Assembly (NCBI GenBank): GCA_018400545.1
Contig: JAGYLT010000030.1
Coordinates: 1 to 13,472, forward strand
Reading direction: 5' to 3'
Length of the DNA: 13,472 nucleotides
Origin: Bacteroidales bacterium
Lineage (GTDB): Bacteria; Bacteroidota; Bacteroidia; Bacteroidales; 4484-276
Shown: one piece after another, positions 1 to 6,685 of the stretch
How positions within the stretch are numbered: position 1 is the first letter of the stretch
How the letters are laid out: every line of letters starts with the position of its first letter
Notes under the pieces: model-generated
Told to the model about the DNA's origin: nothing
Database searches by the model: none
The model's input: only the letters and a program-made list of their open reading frames with translations
Translations under genes and position numbers: made by a program

Positions 1-71
1 TAAAACTTTTTTAATACAATCAATTCGTAATACAACTATCCTACATTATTCACATAAATCGTGTTCCATTG

Positions 72-962
72 CTATTTCATTTTTGATTTCTTGTGCTTCA
101 GATACATTTGATGGATCAGGCCATCGGCAAGCCCGATTTTGGGCACCAGCATGTTTTCGGCAGCAATGATTTTCATGATAAATGCAAACACCTCAGCAGC
201 AGGCACTATCACATCAGCACGGTCAGGGCGAAGGCCCATTTCCCTGATGCGCTGTTGCAGCGTGAAACTTTTCAGATGGTTCAGGGCATATTTCAATTGG
301 TTAAAACTGAGCAATCCATCCGTGGGGTTTCCATAGATTTTATTGATCTTATTGATGTTACCACCCGATCCAATTACATTTATTTTACCAAAATCATCCC
401 TGAAATTTTTCAACCATTCAGCCATTTTTTCCCATTCCTTATCCGGAACTTTTTTACTCAAAATTCTCAGGGTACCTATCTTAAAGGAATTTGCATTAAC
501 AACCTGCTTGTTTGAAATAACCGAAATTTCGGTACTACCGCCCCCCAGGTCGATAAACATGGTTTTTGTTCTTCCCTCAGGCAATAGAAACCCATTGGCC
601 GATCGGATAATTTCGGCTTCTTCAAGTCCATCGATGGTTTTGATTTTCAGGCCGGCCTCTTTTTGGATACGTTTGATGAGCTCAGGGCCATTGGTGGCTT
701 CGCGCATGGCTGCTGTTGCACATGCAGTAAAATCCACCGGCTTATAAACATCAAGCAACAACTTAAAGGCCTTCATGGTTTTTATCAGGTTTTCGGCCCG
801 CTTTTTCGAAATGGTATTGTTTTTATAAACATCCTTCCCCAGGCGGATGGGTATTCTGATCAGTGTGGCCTTTTCAACCCGCACATGTTGTTCTTTTTCA
901 TAGGCATTGGCAAACAGCAGGCGAACAGCGTTAGATCCGATATCAATAGCTCCGAAAATCAT
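72..962 (-). CDS. ppx: Ppx/GppA family exopolyphosphatase (short, single catalytic unit)
   Basis: This protein of 296 residues should hydrolyse terminal phosphates from inorganic polyphosphate, or the related pppGpp, in the cytoplasm. It shows the ASKHA-fold signatures of the family. The first phosphate-binding motif is GAIDIGSNAVRLL near the N-terminus (residues 4-16). The catalytic-glutamate segment IDGLEEAEII is at 110-119, the second phosphate motif FIDLGGGSTE at 136-145, and a late glycine motif VIGSGGN at 196-202. At about 300 residues it matches the short family type and lacks the C-terminal HD-like region of the 500-residue E. coli Ppx/GppA proteins. The ATG start is supported because the conserved motif begins at residue 4; no clear Shine-Dalgarno is present. 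It lies on the same strand as ppk1 and sixA but is separated from them by three opposite-strand genes. Whether the preferred substrate is polyP or pppGpp cannot be told from sequence. Confidence 0.9.
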   Translation of the reverse strand: MIFGAIDIGSNAVRLLFANAYEKEQHVRVEKATLIRIPIRLGKDVYKNNTISKKRAENLIKTMKAFKLLLDVYKPVDFTACATAAMREATNGPELIKRIQKEAGLKIKTIDGLEEAEIIRSANGFLLPEGRTKTMFIDLGGGSTEISVISNKQVVNANSFKIGTLRILSKKVPDKEWEKMAEWLKNFRDDFGKINVIGSGGNINKINKIYGNPTDGLLSFNQLKYALNHLKSFTLQQRIREMGLRPDRADVIVPAAEVFAFIMKIIAAENMLVPKIGLADGLIHQMYLKHKKSKMK

Positions 963-1175
963 CCAAAGAATTTTTCTGTCAAAAACAGCAAAGAAAAATC
1001 ATTTCAGTTAAAATTCCTAAATTGTTTTTCTACAACACCTGTTGAGAAACCCTGCACCCCATGAAATCTGTATGGTCATTTACGATTGCAAAAACCCAAA
1101 AAAAAACAAAAAGCATACTTTTATCAAAAAATATAAATCACATGATGGACAATCATCAGGACAAATAATCAGATT

Positions 1176-1913
1176 ATGCCGACTGCATATTTTACGCTCA
1201 TTAACTGGCCTTTGGCGGTGTTTTCTGTTTTCACAACAATGGCAGGCTTTTATCTCTATTTCTACACGGCACATGCAACATTCGTGAACCGCATCGGACA
1301 AAAATCCACAAATCCGGACCAGGCACTGATCAAGCAGTTCCTTTTTCGAAAAACATGGGGTTTCGTCAGTATGGGTATTCTGCCAGCCCTCGCCTGGGTG
1401 TTTTTGTTAAATGAACCTGCAGGGGCATTTGGCCTGGCGATGGATTCTGCCTTGAAATACTGGCTATGGGTGTTTCCTGCCATTACCGTTCCGGTGCTGC
1501 TGAGTGCATTTGTTGCCCGCAATCCCAAAATCCATAAGGTATATCCGCAATTGCGGATTAAAAGCTGGACTCCCGGGCTTTTCTCGCTGAATGCGCTGGG
1601 TTGGTTTTTATACCTGCTGGGATACGAGTATCTCTTCCGGGGAATTCTTCTGTTTGGTGTTTACGAGGACTGGGGATTCTGGGGAGCGATCGCAACAAAT
1701 ACGGCGATTTACTCACTTGCCCACTTCAACAAAGGCATCGGCGAAACGCTTGGCGCTATCCCTTTCGGGATTTTACTTTGCCTGATTTCACTTTCCACCG
1801 GTACCATCTGGTTTGCTTTATTGGCACATTTATCGCAGGCACTTTCCAATGATTATTTTTGCATCAGGTACAACCCGGAAATGAAATTTACAAAACGAAA
1901 AGAAAGGATATGA
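1176..1913 (+). CDS. CPBP/CAAX-protease-like integral membrane protein
   Basis: This is a hydrophobic protein of 245 residues with several likely transmembrane segments (about 8-30, 62-80, 92-113, 135-160, 165-182, 192-225). The C-terminal half resembles the CPBP (CAAX protease and bacteriocin-processing) family of intramembrane metalloproteases. The region YEYLFRG (150-156) aligns with motif EExxxR, YSLAH (179-183) with FxxxH, and HLSQA (218-222) with HxxxN/D. The first Glu of motif 1 is Tyr150 and the Asn/Asp of motif 3 is Ala222, so catalysis is uncertain; other family members also vary at the first Glu. The C-terminus is a basic cytosolic-looking tail. It is the first gene of a plus-strand cassette: its TGA stop overlaps the next ATG as ATGA, indicating translational coupling to the SDR gene. 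The substrate is unknown. Confidence is high for the fold and low for protease activity. Confidence 0.75.
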   Translation: MPTAYFTLINWPLAVFSVFTTMAGFYLYFYTAHATFVNRIGQKSTNPDQALIKQFLFRKTWGFVSMGILPALAWVFLLNEPAGAFGLAMDSALKYWLWVFPAITVPVLLSAFVARNPKIHKVYPQLRIKSWTPGLFSLNALGWFLYLLGYEYLFRGILLFGVYEDWGFWGAIATNTAIYSLAHFNKGIGETLGAIPFGILLCLISLSTGTIWFALLAHLSQALSNDYFCIRYNPEMKFTKRKERI

Positions 1914-2893
1914 AGTTTTTTGTGACAGGAGCCACCGGATTCATTGGCGGGCGGCTAGTAAAACGACTGGTTGACGACGGACATACCGTTCATGCACTGG
2001 TAAGATCTAAAACCAAAGCCCGGCGCATGCTTCCCGATTCCGTGAGATTATTTGAGGGCGACCTGGATAATATCGAAATAATTCGTCAGGGTATGAAGGG
2101 CTGCGCGGGAGCCTTCCATTTGGCTGCCTATGCAAAGGTATGGTCAAAAGATCCGGCCCTGCCATATCGTGTAAATGTTGCAGGAACCAGAAACATTCTC
2201 GATGCAGCCAAGCAGCTCAACCTTCAAAAAGTGGTATTTACTTCCACGGGTGGAACACTGAATCCTTCAGACGGACACATACCTGTAGATGAAGAAACGC
2301 CGCGAACGATTGATTTTTTCAATGATTATGAAAGCACAAAGTCGAAAGCCGAAAATCTGGCACAACAATATGCCGGGCAAGGCCTGCATGTGGTTACCGT
2401 AAATCCAACACGGGTTTATGGTCCGGGAACTGAAAATCAAAGTGCCGCCATGACGATGATCATCCGGAAATTCCACAAGGGTATCTGGCGCATCATCCCG
2501 GGTAGCGGCAAAAAATTTGGCAATTATGTGTTTATAGATGATGTTGTGGAGGGGCATCTTATGGCTATGGAAAAAGGGCGTGCTGGGCATCGCTACATCA
2601 TTGGCGGTGAAAACGTTACTTATGACCAGTTTTTCGAAACATTGAAAAAAGTTACCGGACAAAAACGCATCATGGTTCACATTCCTTACGGTTTGCTTAA
2701 TTTTGTAGTGTGGATGCAATTTATGGCCACCAGGTTAGTTGGCAAAATGCCACTGATCACACCCAAGTGGATCAGGAAATACCTGCACCACTGGGCATGT
2801 TCCAGCCGCAAATCTAAAGTGGAACTGGGCTACCGGATTACAACACTGGAAAAAGGAATCGAAAAGACCATTGAATGGATTGAAGGCAAATAA
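1910..2893 (+). CDS. Extended SDR, NAD-dependent epimerase/dehydratase or reductase
   Basis: This is a 327-residue extended short-chain dehydrogenase/reductase. The N-terminal nucleotide-binding motif GATGFIG is at residues 7-13, an upstream-serine region TSTGG at 111-115, and the catalytic pair YESTK gives Tyr140 and Lys144. VNPTRVYGPG follows and is typical of the dihydroflavonol-4-reductase/HpnA-like epimerase group, which acts on NDP-sugars, 3-beta-hydroxy sterol-like or flavonol-like substrates; the actual substrate here is unknown. I chose the ATG at 1910 because the Rossmann motif starts immediately after it, it forms an ATGA overlap with the preceding stop, and GAAAGG (1902-1907) lies just upstream. 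An in-frame ATG at 1859 would add 17 residues that lie inside the preceding gene. It is followed after 12 bp by a second SDR, so the pair probably act on related lipid, sugar or ketone substrates, which is inference from operon structure. Confidence 0.85.
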   Translation: MKFFVTGATGFIGGRLVKRLVDDGHTVHALVRSKTKARRMLPDSVRLFEGDLDNIEIIRQGMKGCAGAFHLAAYAKVWSKDPALPYRVNVAGTRNILDAAKQLNLQKVVFTSTGGTLNPSDGHIPVDEETPRTIDFFNDYESTKSKAENLAQQYAGQGLHVVTVNPTRVYGPGTENQSAAMTMIIRKFHKGIWRIIPGSGKKFGNYVFIDDVVEGHLMAMEKGRAGHRYIIGGENVTYDQFFETLKKVTGQKRIMVHIPYGLLNFVVWMQFMATRLVGKMPLITPKWIRKYLHHWACSSRKSKVELGYRITTLEKGIEKTIEWIEGK

Positions 2894-2905
2894 AGTGCGT
2901 AGAAA

Positions 2906-3688
2906 ATGAAAAAATTCACGCTCATCACAGGTGCCAGCCTGGGTATCGGAAAAGCTCTGGCCACCGAATGTGCAGGCAGAGGTATGAATCTTTTCCTCGT
3001 ATCCCTTCCGGGAGACGGCCTGGAAAACTTTCTCAGGGAACTTGCACAGCAATTTGGAATCGTAACCGAATATCTGTGCATCGACCTAACCAGGGAAAGT
3101 TCAGCCAATGCAGTTTATGAATATGCCAAAATACGCAACATCCAGGTTAACATACTCATTAACAATGCCGGCATAGGTCACGCAGGAGATTTTCATCACA
3201 TGGATACTATACAAATCCAGGAAATGATTGACCTGAACCTGAGGGCACTCACCACACTCTCGTTGCTTTTCATCCGGGATATGATCAAAAACAACCACGG
3301 CCATATTCTGAATGTTGGAAGTTTGGGAGCCTACACACCCGTGGCTTACAAAAGCGTTTACCTCGCTACCAAATCATTTGTGTTTTTCTTTACGTCTGCG
3401 CTCAGGGAAGAATATAAAAAAACACCGCTCAAATTCAGTGTGTTGATGCCCGCTGGTGTTTTAACCAACGACAACGTGAAAGAACGTGTGAAAAAAGCGG
3501 GCGTGCTGTCTAAATTGTCGGTTCTGTCTCCGGAGTATGTTGCCAGATATACCCTCAACAAAATGGCAAAAGGCAAATTCACCATCATGCCGGGCCACAT
3601 GTCTCAAATGATTTTCACGGTCAGCAAAATCATTCCAAATGGCGTGCTTTTGGCTATCATGAAAAAGGTATTCGGGAATAACAAATAG
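2906..3688 (+). CDS. Classical SDR family NAD(P)-dependent oxidoreductase
   Basis: This is a 260-residue classical short-chain dehydrogenase/reductase. It has the cofactor motif TGASLGIG (8-15), the structural motif NNAG (86-89), the catalytic Ser139 in NVGS, and YLATK giving Tyr152 and Lys156, so the full catalytic set is present. The length is usual for classical SDRs. The C-terminal part (about 230-258) is hydrophobic and ends in basic residues, as in SDRs of the ketoacyl/17-beta-hydroxysteroid dehydrogenase-like type that associate with membranes; this is suggestive only. The substrate cannot be assigned. It is the third and last gene of the plus-strand cassette, 12 bp after the extended SDR, and it converges on ppk1 with only 26 bp between stop codons. 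No intrinsic terminator is visible in that gap, so transcripts from the two strands may overlap. Confidence 0.87.
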   Translation: MKKFTLITGASLGIGKALATECAGRGMNLFLVSLPGDGLENFLRELAQQFGIVTEYLCIDLTRESSANAVYEYAKIRNIQVNILINNAGIGHAGDFHHMDTIQIQEMIDLNLRALTTLSLLFIRDMIKNNHGHILNVGSLGAYTPVAYKSVYLATKSFVFFFTSALREEYKKTPLKFSVLMPAGVLTNDNVKERVKKAGVLSKLSVLSPEYVARYTLNKMAKGKFTIMPGHMSQMIFTVSKIIPNGVLLAIMKKVFGNNK

Positions 3689-3714
3689 TGAATTGTTCTT
3701 GCTGGGCCGGTAAA

Positions 3715-5778
3715 CTATTTCTGTAATTGCTGACTGAAGTAATCGTAAATCTTAAATTGCGACCTGGTTTTTTCTTTTGCTCCGGTATCCCTGTATTCAT
3801 TTACATTGTCACGTCCAAGCAACCTGGATTTGCAATTGTCACTGATCTGAATCTGCAACATGGTCCACAGCTCTTCCTGGATATCCTTGTCATGGACGGG
3901 GATGGAAACTTCAATGCGGTGGTCGAAATTGCGTTGCATCCAGTCGGCTGAGCCGGTGTAAAATTCCTTCTCGCCATCGTTGCAAAATACATAAACCCTC
4001 GAGTGCTCCAGGAATTTATCCACGATGCTAAAGGCTTCAATATTATCACTTACACCGGGAATACCCGGAATCAGAATACAAATTCCACGGGCGATAACCG
4101 TGATTTTAACTCCGGCCTGGCTGGCATCATACAATTTCCTCACAATCTTTTTATCCACCAGGCTATTCATTTTCACTACGATCCATGCCTCTTTTCCATC
4201 TTTTGCATTCCTGATTTCGCGATTGATTTTACTGATAAAAAAGTCGCGCGTATGAAATGGTGAAACAATCAATTCCTTGAACTTTGGAATATGATAGCGG
4301 GTCTCCAGCATCTGAAAAACTTTATAAACATCTTCGCCAATATCCTGGTTTGCCGTAAGCAGGCTATCGTCAGCATAAACTTTGGCTGTGGATTCGTTGA
4401 AATTGCCAGTGCTCACATTGGCGTAATACACATTTTGCTTATTCTCTTTCCTGCGGATAAGAATCAGTTTGCTGTGTACCTTCATCCCCGGAATTGTTTG
4501 CAGAATTTTCACCCCGGTTCTTTGCAACTGTTCGGCCCAGTAGATGTTGGCTTCTTCATCGAAACGGGCCTGAAGTTCAAGGAAAACGGTGACGGATTTA
4601 CCGTTACGTGCTGCATTCATCAGGGCATTCATCACATTGGATTTACTGGCTGCACGGTAAAACGTCATTTTAATCGAGCGGACATCCGGGTCGATAGAGG
4701 CTTCACGCAGCAAATCAACGATGTAGTGGAACGACTGGTAGGGATAGTGCAGCATCACATCCTTATTTCTGATTTCCTCAAAAATACTGCGGTTTGGCTG
4801 CAGGTCAGGATGCGGCAAAGGTGGCGATGGTGGATAGATCAGGCTTTTTGGCCCAACCTTCGGGAAGCCCATAAAATCTTTAAAATTGTGATAGCGGCCG
4901 CCACCACGCTGTTTATCATCCTCAGATAGCATCAGCTTCTGCCTGATACGACGTAAAAAATGCGCGGGTATGGAGCTGTCGAAAACAAAGCGTACCGGCG
5001 TTCCCCATTCACGTTGTTTTACGCTCTCCGACATGATTTCCAGAAAACTTTTCTGCACATCATTATCGATATCCAGTTCGGCATCCCGGGTGATCTTAAT
5101 CGTGTAAGCATCAAACTTATCATAACCAAACAGCGAAAACACATATGGCAAGCCGTGCCTGATCACATCATCCAGCAGCATGATATAAATTTTCCCATCT
5201 TCCTCAGGCAAAATCATAAAGCGGGAAAGCGGCGGTGATGGCACCTTGATAATGGCAAACTCTTCTTTTTCAGGTTCAAGGACTGAAGTAAGATGGACGG
5301 CAAGATAGATGGTCCGGTCTTCCAGACTGGTTGGATCGGCCAGGTTTTCAAGCATAATCGGGAACAGCAGGGTGCGCACTTCGTTGTGAAAATATTCCGT
5401 AACAAATTCGGCCTGCTTTTCTGTGAGTTCATCTTCACGAATGATGAAGACGTTTTTGTCGGCAAGTTTATCCACAATTTCCTCGTAGGTGCGGGTAAAC
5501 ACCTTTTCCTGTTCTGCCACCATTTCCTGGATATCGCGCAACACTTCGCGCGGCGAAGTTTTCAAATCAAAATCCAGGCTTTCCACATTCAGCATCCGCG
5601 TATGCGTGGCCACACGTACCCTGAAAAATTCATCACGGTTATTGGAAAAAATACCAAGAAATTTCAGCCTTTCAATCAGTGGTGTGGTTTCATCCCTGGC
5701 TTCCTGCAACACGCGTTCGTTAAAATGCAACCAACTGACCTCACGGTTAACCATGTACTCTTTATATTTTTTACCCAT
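3715..5778 (-). CDS. ppk1: Polyphosphate kinase 1
   Basis: This 687-residue protein is Ppk1, which reversibly transfers the gamma-phosphate of ATP to a growing inorganic polyphosphate chain through a phosphohistidine intermediate. The N-terminal domain opens with the family signature VNREVSWLHFNERVL (10-24) and the FLGIFSNNRDEFFRVRV segment (40-56). The phospholipase-D-like catalytic domains carry GMKVHSKL with His435, matching the autophosphorylated His435 of E. coli Ppk1, and FLEHSRVYVF with His592, matching the second conserved histidine. Full family length and both histidines argue that it is functional. The start lies 3 bp after the stop of the sixA-like gene, with a purine-rich AAGAAAAAGAAATAGAAG stretch as the likely ribosome-binding region, so the two genes are probably co-transcribed and coupled. 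It converges on the SDR gene. Confidence 0.96.
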   Translation of the reverse strand: MGKKYKEYMVNREVSWLHFNERVLQEARDETTPLIERLKFLGIFSNNRDEFFRVRVATHTRMLNVESLDFDLKTSPREVLRDIQEMVAEQEKVFTRTYEEIVDKLADKNVFIIREDELTEKQAEFVTEYFHNEVRTLLFPIMLENLADPTSLEDRTIYLAVHLTSVLEPEKEEFAIIKVPSPPLSRFMILPEEDGKIYIMLLDDVIRHGLPYVFSLFGYDKFDAYTIKITRDAELDIDNDVQKSFLEIMSESVKQREWGTPVRFVFDSSIPAHFLRRIRQKLMLSEDDKQRGGGRYHNFKDFMGFPKVGPKSLIYPPSPPLPHPDLQPNRSIFEEIRNKDVMLHYPYQSFHYIVDLLREASIDPDVRSIKMTFYRAASKSNVMNALMNAARNGKSVTVFLELQARFDEEANIYWAEQLQRTGVKILQTIPGMKVHSKLILIRRKENKQNVYYANVSTGNFNESTAKVYADDSLLTANQDIGEDVYKVFQMLETRYHIPKFKELIVSPFHTRDFFISKINREIRNAKDGKEAWIVVKMNSLVDKKIVRKLYDASQAGVKITVIARGICILIPGIPGVSDNIEAFSIVDKFLEHSRVYVFCNDGEKEFYTGSADWMQRNFDHRIEVSIPVHDKDIQEELWTMLQIQISDNCKSRLLGRDNVNEYRDTGAKEKTRSQFKIYDYFSQQLQK

Positions 5779-5781
5779 CTT

Positions 5782-6288
5782 CTATTTCTTTTTCTTCTTA
5801 AGCATCTTTGGATAAACCGTAAAAACGGGCTTATATTTCGCCATAGAAATTTCTTCCCACTTGTCGGTGTCAAATTCCACGCAAACCACGCCCGATGTGG
5901 GCAACCATTCAATTTTTTGTTCAAGGTAGTGATTCGCAAAATTGGTAAGGGTTGGATTGTGGCCCACAAGCATCACCGAATTCACATCATTGGAAATATC
6001 ATAAAACTGGTCGATCAGCCGGTCGGCGTTCGCATGATAGATCATACGATCGATGCGGATAGATTCTTTTGGGTAATCAATAGCCCTGGCGATGATCTTG
6101 GCGGTTTCATACGCGCGCACGGCATGGCTCGACACGATCAGGTCAACAGTGATCTGGTTTTTAATGAGATAGTCGTTAATGAGCCGTGTGCGTTTTTTGC
6201 CTTTTTCAAGCAGCGGACGATCATGATCGCTCAGGTGAGGAAAATCCCAGGATGACTTGGCATGGCGAACGATGTAGATGGTTTTCAT
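5782..6288 (-). CDS. sixA: SixA-like histidine phosphatase
   Basis: This 168-residue protein belongs to the histidine phosphatase (RHG/phosphoglycerate mutase-like) superfamily, SixA branch; E. coli SixA (161 residues) removes phosphate from phosphohistidine on signalling proteins. Visible catalytic features are IVRHAKSSW (Arg8, His9), SSHAVRAYETA with Arg58, and VGHNPTL with His110. There is no signal peptide, so it is cytoplasmic. The C-terminus ends in a run of five lysines whose codons overlap the purine-rich region upstream of ppk1. It is the first gene of a two-gene operon with ppk1. Because Ppk1 itself works through a phosphohistidine, a role in phosphohistidine turnover linked to polyphosphate is possible, but this is inferred only from position. 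The gene symbol reflects family resemblance rather than proven function. Confidence 0.88.
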   Translation of the reverse strand: MKTIYIVRHAKSSWDFPHLSDHDRPLLEKGKKRTRLINDYLIKNQITVDLIVSSHAVRAYETAKIIARAIDYPKESIRIDRMIYHANADRLIDQFYDISNDVNSVMLVGHNPTLTNFANHYLEQKIEWLPTSGVVCVEFDTDKWEEISMAKYKPVFTVYPKMLKKKKK

Positions 6289-6316
6289 AACGTGATGTGA
6301 TGTTTTGCGAATTGGT

Positions 6317-6324
6317 CAAAATTA
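6317..6324 (-). promoter_or_regulatory. Candidate -7 promoter element for sixA-ppk1
   Basis: The minus strand reads TAATTTTG, an exact match to the Bacteroidota -7 consensus TAnnTTTG. It would place a transcript start roughly 20 nt before the sixA ATG at 6288. No convincing TTTG -33 element is seen at the expected distance and the region is AT-rich, so a chance match is possible. Confidence 0.35.
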
Positions 6325-6413
6325 CAAATATTTTTATATTTACATAGATTGCATCTGTTGATTTAACAAATTCTTAAACACTGAAAGCTGTAATAAGAGT
6401 TTGGGTTTTGTTA

Positions 6414-6433
6414 AAACCTGACAGGTGGGGTGT
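6414..6433 (+). repeat. Left arm of inverted 20-bp repeat pair
   Basis: The arm reads AAACCTGACAGGTGGGGTGT and is the exact reverse complement of 6655-6674. The first half contains the odd-centred palindrome ACCTG-A-CAGGT, followed by the non-palindromic GGGGTGT tail that points inward. A palindrome plus a G-rich conserved tail, present in inverted pairs, resembles REP/BIME-type elements or the ends of a miniature inverted-repeat element. The repeat itself is plain in the sequence; the class is inferred. Confidence 0.85.
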
Positions 6434-6535
6434 TAATTATTTATTTTTATAGTATCACATATTGCTGTTTATGAACACTTTAAAGAATTGTATAAAAATA
6501 TGCTTTTCCCCGCCCCATCAGAAGTTCGCATTGTT

Positions 6536-6569
6536 GTCATTTCGATGGAGCGAAGCGACTGAGAAATCT
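6536..6569. repeat. Dispersed-repeat-like motif (GTCATTTCG...GAGAAATCT)
   Basis: The stretch starts GTCATTTCGA, continues GGAGCGAAGCGA and ends GAGAAATCT. It has outer arms ATTTC/GAAAT that can pair. It resembles a short intergenic repeat I recognise as common in Bacteroidota genomes, whose opposite strand reads like AGATTTCTC...CGAAATGAC. Only one copy is in this window, so membership of a dispersed family rests on recollection and not on a search. Confidence 0.5.
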
Positions 6570-6654
6570 ATTTCAGGTTGCTTACTTGAAAAAGACACCT
6601 AACTATCATCGCATTATTTTTTAAAATGGGACGTAAAAACAGAATTCAAATTTT

Positions 6655-6674
6655 ACACCCCACCTGTCAGGTTT
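6655..6674 (-). repeat. Right arm of inverted 20-bp repeat pair
   Basis: This is an exact inverted copy of 6414-6433, lying 11 bp beyond the GH53 stop codon. The internal palindrome leaves only one unpaired central base and so cannot fold as a normal intrinsic terminator on its own, but a transcript through both arms could form a 20-bp stem closing a loop of about 220 nt. Confidence 0.85.
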
Positions 6675-6685
6675 AAAAATTATTC

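Larger units (their letters stand above)
6289..6685. other. 397-bp intergenic region with nested repeats
   Basis: No gene is visible between the sixA start and the GH53 stop. The sixA-proximal part is AT-rich and holds the candidate promoter. The remainder contains an inverted pair of 20-bp repeats (6414-6433 and 6655-6674) enclosing about 220 bp, within which lies a dispersed-repeat-like motif (6536-6569). No transposase or open reading frame of credible length lies between the arms. Confidence 0.7.

Noticed and set aside
12..35. TAATACAA repeated twice near the left edge
   Set aside because: Eight-base direct repeat in AT-rich DNA downstream of ppx; no supporting structure.
4291..4929. Plus-strand open frame of about 210 codons opposite ppk1
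   Set aside because: Shadow of the Ppk1 coding sequence; translation has no family resemblance.
5293..6255. Long plus-strand open frame (320 codons) opposite ppk1 and sixA
   Set aside because: It lies wholly antisense to two well-supported genes with intact catalytic motifs, and its translation is rich in Phe/His/Ile without any recognisable domain.
6655..6674. Right repeat arm as an intrinsic terminator of the GH53 gene
   Set aside because: The internal palindrome leaves only one central base for a loop, and there is no adjacent T tract on the minus strand of the needed form.
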